Notes: a model not told the origin generated them from the sequence alone. DNA of 64,000 nt from Myroides guanonis (GCF_900114085.1 NZ_FORU01000010.1:58242-122241); one strand, 5' to 3'. Numbered from the stretch's first letter, positions 16,730-26,372 are shown. A program made the numbers and translations.

Positions 16730-17065
16730 TTATTTCATTAACTCTAACTTCTCAGCAAAGTAGTCACAGAAATCGCGCATAGTAGCCGCCATTTTATCTT
16801 CTTCTGTCGCTCGTTCAAAAGTGTCTGCCATAGCAACCAAAGTTTGATGGAAGAATTTCTTCATTTCATCTACGGGCATATCTTTAGTCCACAAATCAAT
16901 TCTCAAAGTTTCTTGCGTGTTGCTATCCCAAACAGACAAAAGCATTGCCTTGGAATCTGCCATATCAACTCCTCCATCTTTCGCACTCCAACGCAATTTT
17001 TCAGGTACTCTATTTTCGTCTAACTCTACCTGAATCTTAATATCCGAAACGTGTTTTTTACTCAT
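16730..17065 (-). CDS. gldC: Gliding motility protein GldC
   Basis: A 111-residue cytoplasmic protein matching GldC, an accessory gliding protein of Bacteroidota that boosts but is not strictly needed for gliding in Flavobacterium johnsoniae. Recognised by sequence (KIQVELDENRVPEKLRWSA, and the DFCDYFAEKLELM end) and by its partner: its start overlaps the gldB stop by one base (TAATG), as expected for the gldBC pair. Confidence 0.92.
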   Translation of the reverse strand: MSKKHVSDIKIQVELDENRVPEKLRWSAKDGGVDMADSKAMLLSVWDSNTQETLRIDLWTKDMPVDEMKKFFHQTLVAMADTFERATEEDKMAATMRDFCDYFAEKLELMK

Positions 17066-18048
17066 TATTTCTTAGGTTTATATCGAGATTTTTCAAATAA
17101 TTCTTTCGCTTCTATATTAAAAAGCTCCTGCAAAGTTACATTATTATTCTTCATATACGAACGAACAATCTGCCATCCTAACCAAGACCCTGTTCTTCCA
17201 GGAGAAGTTGCGTCTATTTCTAGATAAAATTTAGAAAATGGACTAGGCTGCAAAAACCGCACTTGTAACTTAGGATCTGTATCAAAAAGCAATTTTTTTT
17301 CTATAAAATAACGCCACATTTCTGATTCATTTGCAAAACACCATTCTATCTGATCAGGAGTATAAGAAATCAAATCACCTTCCTTTACCTTAGGCAATAG
17401 TTGCTCTTTTGCATAAAGTATTTTTCCCTGATAAATCATTTGAGATAAAAAATTACGGTCTTTGGGTTGCTTCAACTTAGTCAACAAAAAGCTTTCCGCT
17501 AAATCAGGTAAAATTTGTGATTCATTAAATGCTCCTCTCAGATATTCAGGAAACCCTTTATAAAATTGATGATCCTCTCCTAAATAAGTATCCAAAGAGA
17601 TTAATGATATAGAATCCGCATAAATTGCTTTTGCTGTCACATCTACTTCTGAAATTAAAGTAATTACCTTCTTAGGGTTTTCATTTGGATAAAAATACTT
17701 AACATGCTTAAAGAAAAGCTCTAAATCACTTGGCAACGAACCTAAATCAGCATATTTCTTCTCAACTTCCTCATAAACTTCTTTAAACAAAGTATCTGAT
17801 TTCTTCTCTATCCAAAAAGCATCATCATACTGCTCAGGAAACAAATAAGGATACGTCTTTTTCAAAACACCCATTTCTGAAACTGGTGTATTATAAAACA
17901 ATTGATCAAACCTTTCGATGCTAATTTCCACTGGTACTTTAGCAACTTCAGAATCAATTGTATCAACATCCTTACACGCACTTAAAAAAAGAAGAGGCAT
18001 AGCAAAAACCCCTAAATATATTTTAGTAAATTTGGACAAAATCTTCAT
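17065..18048 (-). CDS. gldB: Gliding motility lipoprotein GldB
   Basis: A 327-residue lipoprotein; lipobox LFLSAC with Cys25. GldB is required for gliding in F. johnsoniae and is linked to the T9SS/gliding machinery in the cell envelope. Features seen: VEISIERFDQLFYN and YPYLFPEQYDDAFW near the N-terminus, WLGWQIVRSYM near the C-terminus, which fit the family. Co-translated with gldC; divergent from nadE with only 52 bp between the starts, so the two promoters must overlap. Confidence 0.93.
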   Translation of the reverse strand: MKILSKFTKIYLGVFAMPLLFLSACKDVDTIDSEVAKVPVEISIERFDQLFYNTPVSEMGVLKKTYPYLFPEQYDDAFWIEKKSDTLFKEVYEEVEKKYADLGSLPSDLELFFKHVKYFYPNENPKKVITLISEVDVTAKAIYADSISLISLDTYLGEDHQFYKGFPEYLRGAFNESQILPDLAESFLLTKLKQPKDRNFLSQMIYQGKILYAKEQLLPKVKEGDLISYTPDQIEWCFANESEMWRYFIEKKLLFDTDPKLQVRFLQPSPFSKFYLEIDATSPGRTGSWLGWQIVRSYMKNNNVTLQELFNIEAKELFEKSRYKPKK

Positions 18049-18100
18049 AGTTCTTTTAAAAATTAATACTTACAAATATAACATAGAAATTGAACTCTAT

Positions 18101-18907
18101 ATGAAATCCACTTCTTTTAATACGGTTAAAATAACAGAATATATAGTAGATTGGCTTTTAAACTATGCTAAGAACGCTAATGTGAAAGGATTTGTTGTTG
18201 GAATATCGGGCGGAATTGATTCTGCGGTTGTTTCTACCTTGTGTGCTAAAACAAATTTACCAACACTTTGTGTAGAGATGCCAATACATCAACCTGTTTC
18301 TCATGTCAATAGAGGAAAAGAACATATAGATTTTTTGAAAAAAAACTTTAAAAATGTTACTAGTGTCATTGCAGACCTCACACCTACTTTTGACACATTG
18401 ACAAATAGCCTACCTATTGGAGAGCAACATGAAGTACTTACTTTAACGCTTGCTAATACAAGAGCTCGTTTGCGTATGACTACTCTGTATTATTTTGCGG
18501 GTATCAATCATGCACTTGTTGTTGGAACTGGAAATAAAATTGAGGATTTCGGAGTTGGCTTTTTTACCAAATATGGAGATGGAGGAGTTGATATAAGTCC
18601 AATTGCAGATTTGATGAAATCGGAAGTTTGCAACTTAGCAACTTTTTTAGATATTCCCACAAGTATAATCTCTGCTAAACCTGCTGATGGTTTATTTGAT
18701 GACGACCGTTCTGATGAAGACCAATTAGGTGCAAGCTATGACGAATTAGAAATTGCAATGATAAATCATGAAAACGGAAAGAAATCGACAGACTTTCAAG
18801 GTAGAGAAAAAGAGGTTTTTGAAATTTATAGTCGATTGAATAGAATTAACCAACACAAGATAAATCCTATCCCTGTTTGTCTTATCCCCAAAACTTTAAA
18901 ATCGTGA
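18101..18907 (+). CDS. nadE: NH3-dependent NAD(+) synthetase
   Basis: A 268-residue enzyme that amidates deamido-NAD to NAD. I place the start at the ATG at 18101 (MKSTSFNTVK); a longer open frame runs back into gldB antisense. The PP-loop ISGGIDS is at residues 35-41 and the GTGNKIEDFGVGFFTKYGDG segment is diagnostic. There is no N-terminal glutaminase domain, so ammonia is the amide donor. Its stop overlaps the GTG of the next gene. Confidence 0.94.
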   Translation: MKSTSFNTVKITEYIVDWLLNYAKNANVKGFVVGISGGIDSAVVSTLCAKTNLPTLCVEMPIHQPVSHVNRGKEHIDFLKKNFKNVTSVIADLTPTFDTLTNSLPIGEQHEVLTLTLANTRARLRMTTLYYFAGINHALVVGTGNKIEDFGVGFFTKYGDGGVDISPIADLMKSEVCNLATFLDIPTSIISAKPADGLFDDDRSDEDQLGASYDELEIAMINHENGKKSTDFQGREKEVFEIYSRLNRINQHKINPIPVCLIPKTLKS

Positions 18908-19362
18908 AAAAGAGTCTTTTTTTAATTTTAATTAGTAGTTTATTATTCGCTTGTAATAATGACAACAGCACAACATGTACTACTAGAATACTTCTAACAG
19001 ACAATTTAGAAACAGTATATAACTGCACAAATACTACAAATCTATTAGACGTCCCAGACCTGAATGAAGACTATATAATCATTAGAAATAACGAATCCTT
19101 TCTCGAAAAAGTTACTGGTGCTTGTGTTGCTGAAATTGATTTTTCAAAATACGACATGTTGATTGGAAAGAAACAATTGACCAATGGGCTAAACAGCATA
19201 AAGTACAATATGACAATTGATTGTAATCAAAAAGTCCCAGTAGTTGATGTAACCTTTTATCTAAACGAAACTACAGAAGCCCCTAGCGTAACCTATCATG
19301 TTTTCGTTCCGAAACTTGGAACAAATCAGAATTTGAAAGTAAATTTTCATATGGAACATTAA
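18904..19362 (+). CDS. Small putative lipoprotein of unknown function
   Basis: A 152-residue protein starting at GTG, whose last two bases with the next A form the nadE stop (GTGA overlap). The signal peptide ends SSLLFAC with lipid-bearing Cys17. I do not recognise the family; the mature part has four more cysteines (in TTCTTR, YNCTN, GACVAE, IDCNQK) that could form two disulfides, and a beta-rich composition. Its stop overlaps the convergent dnaG stop by four bases, so neither gene has room for its own terminator hairpin. Confidence 0.75.
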   Translation: MKKSLFLILISSLLFACNNDNSTTCTTRILLTDNLETVYNCTNTTNLLDVPDLNEDYIIIRNNESFLEKVTGACVAEIDFSKYDMLIGKKQLTNGLNSIKYNMTIDCNQKVPVVDVTFYLNETTEAPSVTYHVFVPKLGTNQNLKVNFHMEH

Positions 19363-21347
19363 TCCATCTTTTTGAAACGAGAAGTAACTTGTCCTAACTT
19401 CTGAGAGAAACTATTAGTCAATTTCAGATAATCAACAATAAGCTCCAAGCTCTCTCTGGCTTTAAGCTCATCAGTGCTTTTTAAGTCCTCTTTGTATTGC
19501 TCAATGATTGTGTTCACTAAATACAATCTCAAAGTAAGAATCGTTTCTGTAACATATTGAGAAATCCCCTCCTCTTTAGTTTTAACTATAATATTTTGAG
19601 AATCCCATTGGTGTAAACTATCTCTTTCTTCAGCTAGAATAATCCCTGTCACTTCCTGTGCCAAATCTGCATCAAGTCGCATCAAATATTTTTCTAAATT
19701 CCATTCTTTATTCTGATTATAGAAAGCAATTAGGTCTTCATATATCGTTCTGAATAATGGATTTGTTAATTCCACCTCATCTTCTTGAAGGCTCAAAAAA
19801 ACTTGTTTATAAACCTTATTAATCACTTTATGCTCAACCTCTACTACCTCTTCGTTATCATTAGTTTCTAATAATACCTCCAAAAACTGCTCCTCAGCAT
19901 TTCCGTAAATCAACAAAATCTTGATAATTTCTCGTTCCAAATTATCTAATAAATCAATTTGTTGTACTTTATCCTCAGGCGATTCATAACGTACAACTTC
20001 TAATTGTTGACGCTCTTGATTAAATTTTTTATTTGCTTCTGAAACTTCCTTTTTCCCAATCTGAGCCAAAGTATTAAACAATACGTCTTCTGAGATGTCC
20101 ATAATCCTAGAACACTCTTGCACATAAACTTCTTGTTTTATAGTATCGGGAATTTTTGAAATACTCACTACCATATCCCGAATTAAATCAGCCTTTTTGA
20201 TAGGATCATTCTTAGCATCTTGCATAAGCAATGATGCCTTAAAACTTATAAAGTCCTTAGAATTCTCTTCGAAATAACGTTCTAAAAAGTCTAGCGAATT
20301 CTTTCTCGCAAAACTATCTGGATCCTCTCCATCAGGTAGAGCGCATATACGCACATTCATGCCCGTTTCTAAGATTAAATCAACACCTCGAATAGACGCG
20401 CGCAGACCCGCTGCATCACCATCAAAAAGCATCGTAATATTCTTAGTCAATCTATTGACTAATCGAATTTGATCTGTCGTTAATGCAGTTCCTGAAGAAG
20501 CCACCACATTTGTTATACCTGCTTGATGCATCTGAATCACATCTGTATAACCTTCTACTAGAAAACAATTATCTTTCTTAGCGATTTCTTGTTTAGCATG
20601 AAAAATACCATATAATACTTTGCTCTTGTGATAGATTTCACTTTCAGGTGAATTCAGATATTTCGCTGCTTTTTTATCATTGGTTAAAATACGTCCACCA
20701 AAACCCAAAACCCTTCCAGACATACTTTGAATAGGAAACATCACTCGTCCTTTAAAACGGTCAAATTTCTTATCGTCTTTAACTATAGTAAGACCTGTTT
20801 TTTCTAAAAACTCTAACTTATAGCCTTTTGCTAAAGCCTCATTTGTAAAAGTGTCCCAAGAATCTGGCGAATACCCTAAATCAAACCTTTTGATCGTATC
20901 TCCAGTAAAGCCCCTCTCCTTAAAATAAGTCAAACCAATCGCCTTACCTTCTTCAACATTTAAAAGTGTATCGTGAAAATAACTCTTCGCATATTCGGAT
21001 ACCACAAACATACTCTCCATTTCATTAAGTTGTTCTTTTTCCTCATCCGTACGTTCAGTCTCTTCAATTTCAACATTATACTTACGAGCTAAATATCGAA
21101 TAGCCTCAGGATACGAAAAATGTTCGTGTTCCATTAAAAAAGCGACAACATTACCTCCTTTTCCTGAACTAAAGTCTTTCCAAATCTGCTTCACAGGAGA
21201 AACCATAAAAGAAGGTGTTTTCTCACTTACAAAAGGACTCAATCCTTTAAAGTTACTTCCAGATTTTTTTAAACTGACAAAATCTCCAATTACTTCCTCT
21301 ACACGAGCAACATCAAAAACGGTATCTATGGTACTTTTCGAAATCAT
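19359..21347 (-). CDS. dnaG: DNA primase DnaG without zinc-finger ligands
   Basis: A 662-residue primase that makes RNA primers for replication. The catalytic TOPRIM motifs are present (VEGYTDVIQMHQAG; LFDGDAAGLRAS), followed by a C-terminal helicase-interaction-type region. The N-terminal CHC2 zinc-binding domain is recognisable by context but all four ligands are replaced: Ser37, Val40, Asp58 and Ser61 stand where E. coli has Cys40, His43, Cys61 and Cys64 (GLSPFVSEKTPSF ... WKDFSSGKGGN). The fold seems kept without the metal. This looks like a lineage-wide state rather than a sequencing error because the rest of the domain is well conserved. Confidence 0.95.
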   Translation of the reverse strand: MISKSTIDTVFDVARVEEVIGDFVSLKKSGSNFKGLSPFVSEKTPSFMVSPVKQIWKDFSSGKGGNVVAFLMEHEHFSYPEAIRYLARKYNVEIEETERTDEEKEQLNEMESMFVVSEYAKSYFHDTLLNVEEGKAIGLTYFKERGFTGDTIKRFDLGYSPDSWDTFTNEALAKGYKLEFLEKTGLTIVKDDKKFDRFKGRVMFPIQSMSGRVLGFGGRILTNDKKAAKYLNSPESEIYHKSKVLYGIFHAKQEIAKKDNCFLVEGYTDVIQMHQAGITNVVASSGTALTTDQIRLVNRLTKNITMLFDGDAAGLRASIRGVDLILETGMNVRICALPDGEDPDSFARKNSLDFLERYFEENSKDFISFKASLLMQDAKNDPIKKADLIRDMVVSISKIPDTIKQEVYVQECSRIMDISEDVLFNTLAQIGKKEVSEANKKFNQERQQLEVVRYESPEDKVQQIDLLDNLEREIIKILLIYGNAEEQFLEVLLETNDNEEVVEVEHKVINKVYKQVFLSLQEDEVELTNPLFRTIYEDLIAFYNQNKEWNLEKYLMRLDADLAQEVTGIILAEERDSLHQWDSQNIIVKTKEEGISQYVTETILTLRLYLVNTIIEQYKEDLKSTDELKARESLELIVDYLKLTNSFSQKLGQVTSRFKKMD

Positions 21348-21383
21348 ATTTTCTAGGCTTGGCGCAAAGATACGAGGTATATA

Positions 21384-22586
21384 TTAATTTTTAATTTCTT
21401 CAAGCTTGTTTAATATTCCTTGCTCCTTTATACTTAACGGTCGAATATTTCTGTTCCTCCAAAACTCCGTTTTATAATTACTATTTTCATTGAAAAGACT
21501 ACCTCTAAATTGTTTCTGTTTTGGAATCTCTACATTTTTAATCACAGCATCAACGATAATCTCATTCAACAAATTAACTCTATGCTTTCCTATTCTCTTA
21601 GCTGATATAGAGACATCAATAAAATCTGTACTATAAGACAGACGATAACCAAACTCCTCACTATCCAAAAACACAGCATGTCTTTCATAATCATAAACAT
21701 CGACTTTAGCCAAAATCAGATTCATTGTTTCCATCTTATCCTTATACGCATCCGAAAGCTTAAATTTATATTCTAGAACTTTGGTCAAAGATTCATCAAA
21801 AACCACATATCCTTGTTCATACTTCCATCCCTTTAACCCTTCTTTAGGCTCAAACTCCAAGATTACTGTTTCCTTTCCATTTAACTCCACTTTTCTACGA
21901 GTTATAAACTCATACGAATCTGTATCTTTCAGAATTTTCTCAATCGACCCTAAATTCACACTTTTTATCAAAGCATCTCGAACATCTCCCCCAAAAACAC
22001 CAATACTTTCTTCAATCTCTGCATCTTTTCCAATATCTCTAGCGCTTCTAAAAACACGATGCTCGATAACATCAGTTAAAGGTCTATTAGCAGGTTTCTT
22101 TACATAGAAATCAACAAGACCATCCGCTACATTTACTTGTTCTTTATTTACTATATTGAATTCTCTGACATAGGTTTTATACAAATCTCCCTTCTCAACC
22201 GTCTTCATAGCATTCTTCAAAGCCATTGAAAAAACATCATACAAAGGGCGTTTAAACACTAGTATTTCTTCTAACTCTATATTTAAAACTTCAAGAACAA
22301 CCACCATCCCTTCACTTCCAACAAGCTGTTTTGTTTGATAATTAATATGATTAAACACCAATTCATCCCTATTGTCAACGGATATTACAAAATCTCCATC
22401 TTCATTACTTACAGTATGCTTGTTGTTTTTAGTATTAATAATAACAGCTCCTTCAATAGACTCACCATTTCCATTATCTAATATTTTCCCTTTTATTTCT
22501 TTTGTTTGTGCAACCAATGAAGCACTCAATACTAGAGCAATCATCAAGAACCACATATTGAAATTTTTTCTTGCTTTATTCATCAT
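21384..22586 (-). CDS. Carboxypeptidase-like regulatory domain outer membrane protein
   Basis: About 400 residues. Two adjacent ATGs (22586 and 22583) begin MMNKARKNFNMWFLM and give a signal peptide ending SASLVAQ. A CarboxypepD-regulatory domain follows (EIKGKILDNGNGESIEGAVI, about residues 28-110), then a large C-terminal region without a recognised domain, rich in beta strands and ending LNKLEEIKN. It begins 10 bp after the stop of the barrel gene, so it is the last gene of the sigma factor operon. Function unknown; probably a cell-envelope protein under control of the ECF sigma factor. Confidence 0.75.
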   Translation of the reverse strand: MMNKARKNFNMWFLMIALVLSASLVAQTKEIKGKILDNGNGESIEGAVIINTKNNKHTVSNEDGDFVISVDNRDELVFNHINYQTKQLVGSEGMVVVLEVLNIELEEILVFKRPLYDVFSMALKNAMKTVEKGDLYKTYVREFNIVNKEQVNVADGLVDFYVKKPANRPLTDVIEHRVFRSARDIGKDAEIEESIGVFGGDVRDALIKSVNLGSIEKILKDTDSYEFITRRKVELNGKETVILEFEPKEGLKGWKYEQGYVVFDESLTKVLEYKFKLSDAYKDKMETMNLILAKVDVYDYERHAVFLDSEEFGYRLSYSTDFIDVSISAKRIGKHRVNLLNEIIVDAVIKNVEIPKQKQFRGSLFNENSNYKTEFWRNRNIRPLSIKEQGILNKLEEIKN

Positions 22587-22596
22587 AATCAAAGAA

Positions 22597-23682
22597 TTAA
22601 AAATCCATTCTAACACCAAAAGATGCCATATTCTGTTTTACTGTATTGTTTTTAAATAGAGGTGTTAATTCATATTGCGCAAACAAGCTAAACATACCAT
22701 ATCCAACATAAGCCCCTAATCCGTAGCGAGTTTTATTAAGTCCCAAGTCTTCTGCCTTTTCAACACGATACTTAACTTCGTCTTCGCTATAGTGGTAAAT
22801 CTGTTGACCATTTCTTTTAGTCCAAGAAAAATTCACATATCCTCCAATACCTAGCCTCCAACTCTCTTCACTTCTAAAGAATGTTCTACCTGTTTTTTCG
22901 TCTATCAGTTTTGGTGTAAAATCAAACTCTAAGTACAATGGTATTTGAAATGATTGAAGATTCAAACGTGATTTTGTCAAGTCCTTTTCATGTTTTGAAA
23001 TAATAGTTTGCCCGTTTTCTACTTTAAAATAGCGATGTTCAGTAGGTTTCAAACTATTAAATTCCATATTAAAGCCATACCGAAGATACAGCAAGTTATT
23101 ATTCTTGAGTACTCTCGTTTTTAAATTATAACCAGCTTGAATAAAATTAGACGAAATATATCGAATGTCAGAATTAGCAACTGAACCATTAGTTACCAAA
23201 TTACTCATGCCGTATATAAAGTGTAGCCGAAAAGTAGTTCTCCTCTCTCCTAATATTCTTTTGCCAACTTTGTTCTGATTGTAATAAGCTTCTTTACCAA
23301 AAACAGTATAGTATGAACTAGAGCTTACTGTGTCAAGTTCTTCTATTAATTCCCCCTTTTTAACTGCTTGTTCTACATTGTTCTGAACCAATGAAGAAAG
23401 ACTATCGTTTAACTGATTGATTTTTATCTCTAATCGTTTGGTGGACTCCTGTGCTAGTTTAAATTTTTCTTCTTGCCCTACTTCATGTGATATCTTTTTA
23501 CTATCAACCAAAGCGTATAGAGAATCTACTTTAGTTTTCAATATCAACTTCTCCTTAATAGTTTCGTTTTGAATCTGGATAGCAATTCTATTTACAGATT
23601 TATTAAACTCTACTACTTGTGCTCTTACTCCTATTCCAAAAAGTAAAAAACATACTGTAATGCAACTAATTTTATTTTTCAT
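22597..23682 (-). CDS. Putative outer membrane beta-barrel protein
   Basis: A 361-residue exported protein; the ATG at 23682 gives the signal peptide MKNKISCITVCFLLFGIG...RAQ, while an upstream alternative would lengthen the cytosolic part. A coiled stretch (about residues 30-100) rich in Lys/Glu/Gln is followed by alternating-hydrophobic beta strands ending in FGVRMDF, the terminal Phe of Bacteroidota outer membrane proteins. It overlaps the anti-sigma gene by 11 bases. Likely an outer membrane barrel; no named family recognised. Confidence 0.7.
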   Translation of the reverse strand: MKNKISCITVCFLLFGIGVRAQVVEFNKSVNRIAIQIQNETIKEKLILKTKVDSLYALVDSKKISHEVGQEEKFKLAQESTKRLEIKINQLNDSLSSLVQNNVEQAVKKGELIEELDTVSSSSYYTVFGKEAYYNQNKVGKRILGERRTTFRLHFIYGMSNLVTNGSVANSDIRYISSNFIQAGYNLKTRVLKNNNLLYLRYGFNMEFNSLKPTEHRYFKVENGQTIISKHEKDLTKSRLNLQSFQIPLYLEFDFTPKLIDEKTGRTFFRSEESWRLGIGGYVNFSWTKRNGQQIYHYSEDEVKYRVEKAEDLGLNKTRYGLGAYVGYGMFSLFAQYELTPLFKNNTVKQNMASFGVRMDF

Positions 23683-24322
23683 ATTTACTATTTGATATAT
23701 CAACTATAACTCTCTTAGCTGTTTCATAAATTTTCTGAACTTTTGTCTCTCTAAACTCCATTTCTAATTCACCTTCAACCTGGTCCAACAATAAATCAGA
23801 ATCTACCTTAATCGTCGCCGTCCTAACATCTTTATCTTTTGATATTAGCATTTCATCTACACCTATAGATTCCTTTACTAACTCTTTACTTTCATCCACA
23901 GAAACCAATGCCTTTTCTTCACCAATTATATGCTCATCGATGTCAACAATCGACACTCTCGATATTTTTTCTGAAACCACCTTGACGTCTTTTTTTACAT
24001 ACACATCTTCTCGAGTATTGTTTTTCTCTTTTACAATTTCTTCCTCTTGGTGAACCACAGAAGGGATCGATTGAAGTAGTTCTTCCTCAATATTAATTGT
24101 ATTATCCTCCAAAGAGTTAGAGGTTAAAAATTGAAATGTAAATCCACCTAACATTAAACAAGCCGCAATTGATAACCATTGTAGATATCCAATTTTTTCT
24201 TTTTGTTTCGGTTTGTGGTTATCTAACTTTTCAGACAGCAATTCCCAAGCTTGAGCACTTGGTTTTGTCTTTTTATTTTTCTGTTTATCACGCCATTTAT
24301 CTTCTACCTCATTCCATTCCAT
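23672..24322 (-). CDS. Putative anti-sigma factor, single-pass membrane protein
   Basis: A 216-residue protein with a basic cytosolic N-terminus of about 45 residues (WRDKQKNKKTKPSAQAWELL), one membrane segment (WLSIAACLMLGGFTFQFL) and an acidic periplasmic tail. It overlaps the ECF sigma factor gene upstream by 19 bases, the usual arrangement for a membrane anti-sigma factor that holds its sigma at the membrane. No zinc anti-sigma motif is seen. The assignment rests on topology and position rather than homology. Confidence 0.7.
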   Translation of the reverse strand: MEWNEVEDKWRDKQKNKKTKPSAQAWELLSEKLDNHKPKQKEKIGYLQWLSIAACLMLGGFTFQFLTSNSLEDNTINIEEELLQSIPSVVHQEEEIVKEKNNTREDVYVKKDVKVVSEKISRVSIVDIDEHIIGEEKALVSVDESKELVKESIGVDEMLISKDKDVRTATIKVDSDLLLDQVEGELEMEFRETKVQKIYETAKRVIVDISNSKYEK

Positions 24323-24870
24323 AATCCCTTTTCTTTTAGATTCAACAATTGTATTTGTAGCATTTTTCTAGCTTGAGCTAATTGTGATTTTGATGTACCT
24401 TCTTGAATTTTCAACATTTTTGCTATTTCCTGATGTTTATATCCCTCAACTATATAAAGATTAAACACCATTCTACATCCATCCGGTAATTCATCAATCA
24501 AAAGATCTAAATCCTCCATAGATACATCACACTCTGACCATGTAATCGATTCATGAAATTCATGTTCTTCCAAAAAATCTAATGGCTTTTTAGTTCGAAT
24601 ATACGAGATAGCTTCATTCACCATAATTCTCCGAATCCATCCTTCAAAACTGCCTTTGTTTTCAAACTTTTCAATTTGCGTAAACACCTTTAAAAAAGCA
24701 CTCACCATCACATCTTCAGCAAAATGAACATCTTTTATATATTGCCTGCAAACGCTCAGCATTTTCGCAGACAACATAGCATAGACCTCTTGTTGAGCTA
24801 CCCGCTTACCCAATTTCAACGGCTCGATATAATCATCTAATTTCTTCTTATGTAATCTTACTATTTTCAA
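24304..24870 (-). CDS. ECF-type RNA polymerase sigma factor
   Basis: A 188-residue sigma-70 family protein with region 2 (HFAEDVMVSAFLKVFTQI, GWIRRIMVNEAISYIR) and region 4 (LPDGCRMVFNLYIVEGYKHQEIA, then GTSKSQLAQARKML helix-turn-helix). No region 1 or 3, so it belongs to group 4/ECF. First gene of an operon with an anti-sigma-like membrane protein, an outer membrane barrel and a CarboxypepD-domain protein, which are its probable regulon core. The 460 bp upstream (24871-25332) contain no gene I can support, only A+T-rich DNA. Confidence 0.92.
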   Translation of the reverse strand: MKIVRLHKKKLDDYIEPLKLGKRVAQQEVYAMLSAKMLSVCRQYIKDVHFAEDVMVSAFLKVFTQIEKFENKGSFEGWIRRIMVNEAISYIRTKKPLDFLEEHEFHESITWSECDVSMEDLDLLIDELPDGCRMVFNLYIVEGYKHQEIAKMLKIQEGTSKSQLAQARKMLQIQLLNLKEKGLWNGMR

Positions 24871-25332
24871 AAGTTTTCTTCTAATAATTGATTGAATCCT
24901 AAAATCTGTCTTTTATTATTATAAAAAACAAATCACTTCGCTTCTTATAACAATCAGCCTAAAAAATTTTATAAACTGAATACTCAATAACTCAAATCAA
25001 ACTTAAAAAATGAAGTACTAGTAAAATACACTTCATAAAAAGCAGTACTAAAAATTTCATATATCTAATTTTAAATTTCTAAAGTCAGATATTATTTCCT
25101 GATAAAACAATACTTGGCCTTAATTATAAGTTGGTTCTATTATATAGACGCTAAAAGAGAAGAAATGGTTGGTCTAAAAATAAGAAAATGTGAAGAAATA
25201 AATCAAAACACTAAAAAACAAGTGATTAAATTCAAATAAAAAAATAAAATACCCCACAAAGGGATACAATGAACACTCCCGCATATTGTAATTTAACAAA
25301 ATACAGGTGAAATAGATTGAAATAAAAAGAAG

Positions 25333-26313
25333 TTATTTTTTCCTTGCGATGACGTAGTTCACCATTAAGATAAGGGAGTCTTTATAAACAGAAGTAGGAA
25401 AATCATGTAGAAGAGCCAATGCTTCCTGTTGAAAAGCAATCATTTTGTTCTCAGCATATACTAAACCACCGTGTTCTTTAACGAAAGTGATAACTTCCCT
25501 AACACGTTTCTTATCGGTATTGTGATTTTTAACTGAATTAATTAACCATTTACGCTCTTTGGAAGTAGCCGTATTCAAAGTATAAATTAGAGGTAAGGTC
25601 ATTTTCTGCTCCTTTATATCAATACCAGTAGGTTTTCCAATAGGACCATCCGTATAATCAAACAAATCATCCTTAATTTGAAAAGCCATTCCAATTAGCT
25701 CTCCAAACTTTCGCATTCGCTCTATTAGATCTGTATCCTCAGGTTTAACAGCAGCTGCTCCTAAAGAACAACATGCAGCAATTAAAGTAGCTGTTTTCTG
25801 ACGAATAATTTCATAATAGACCTCCTCGGTAATATCAAGTCGTCTCGCTTTCTCTATTTGCAGTAACTCCCCCTCGCTCATTTCACGTACAGCAACAGAA
25901 ATAATTCGAAGTAAATCGAAATCACCATTATCAATAGACAACAACAAACCTTTAGATAAAAGATAATCACCTACGAGTACAGCAATCTTATTTTTCCATA
26001 AAGCATTTAATGAAAAAAAGCCACGTCGCTTATTACTGTCGTCCACTACATCATCATGTACTAAAGTAGCCGTATGTATAAGCTCTATTACAGAGGCTCC
26101 TCTATAAGTACGTTCATTAACACCTTCTGAAGACACCATTTTGGCAGTTAGAAAAACAAACATAGGTCGCATTTGCTTTCCTTTCCGATTCACTATATAA
26201 TAAGTTATTCGGTTCAGCAATGCCACTTTAGACGCCATAGACTTATGAAACTTTTTCTCGAAAAGTTCCATCTCCTGCAAAATAGGTTGCTTTATTTGAT
26301 CTACTGTATTCAT
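25333..26313 (-). CDS. Polyprenyl diphosphate synthase (long chain trans type)
   Basis: A 326-residue prenyl chain elongase. The ATG at 26313 (MNTVDQIKQPIL) is preferred over an upstream TTG. The first aspartate-rich motif is HDDVVDDSNKRRG (Asp87, Asp88, Asp91) and the second is FQIKDDLFDY; both bind Mg-diphosphate. Small residues ahead of the first motif suit a long product, such as the side chain of menaquinone, the usual respiratory quinone of the group. Product length is inferred. Neighbour rlmN lies 50 bp upstream on the same strand. Confidence 0.92.
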   Translation of the reverse strand: MNTVDQIKQPILQEMELFEKKFHKSMASKVALLNRITYYIVNRKGKQMRPMFVFLTAKMVSSEGVNERTYRGASVIELIHTATLVHDDVVDDSNKRRGFFSLNALWKNKIAVLVGDYLLSKGLLLSIDNGDFDLLRIISVAVREMSEGELLQIEKARRLDITEEVYYEIIRQKTATLIAACCSLGAAAVKPEDTDLIERMRKFGELIGMAFQIKDDLFDYTDGPIGKPTGIDIKEQKMTLPLIYTLNTATSKERKWLINSVKNHNTDKKRVREVITFVKEHGGLVYAENKMIAFQQEALALLHDFPTSVYKDSLILMVNYVIARKK

Positions 26314-26372
26314 CGAAATCAAAAATACAACTTTTTAAATCGGATTAAGATTATTAGGAAAGTAAATTAAAA

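Noticed and set aside
25164..25238. A 24-codon frame (MVGLKIRKCEE start) in the gap upstream of the sigma factor
   Set aside because: Short, Lys/Asn-rich as expected from A+T-rich DNA, with no supporting site or homology.
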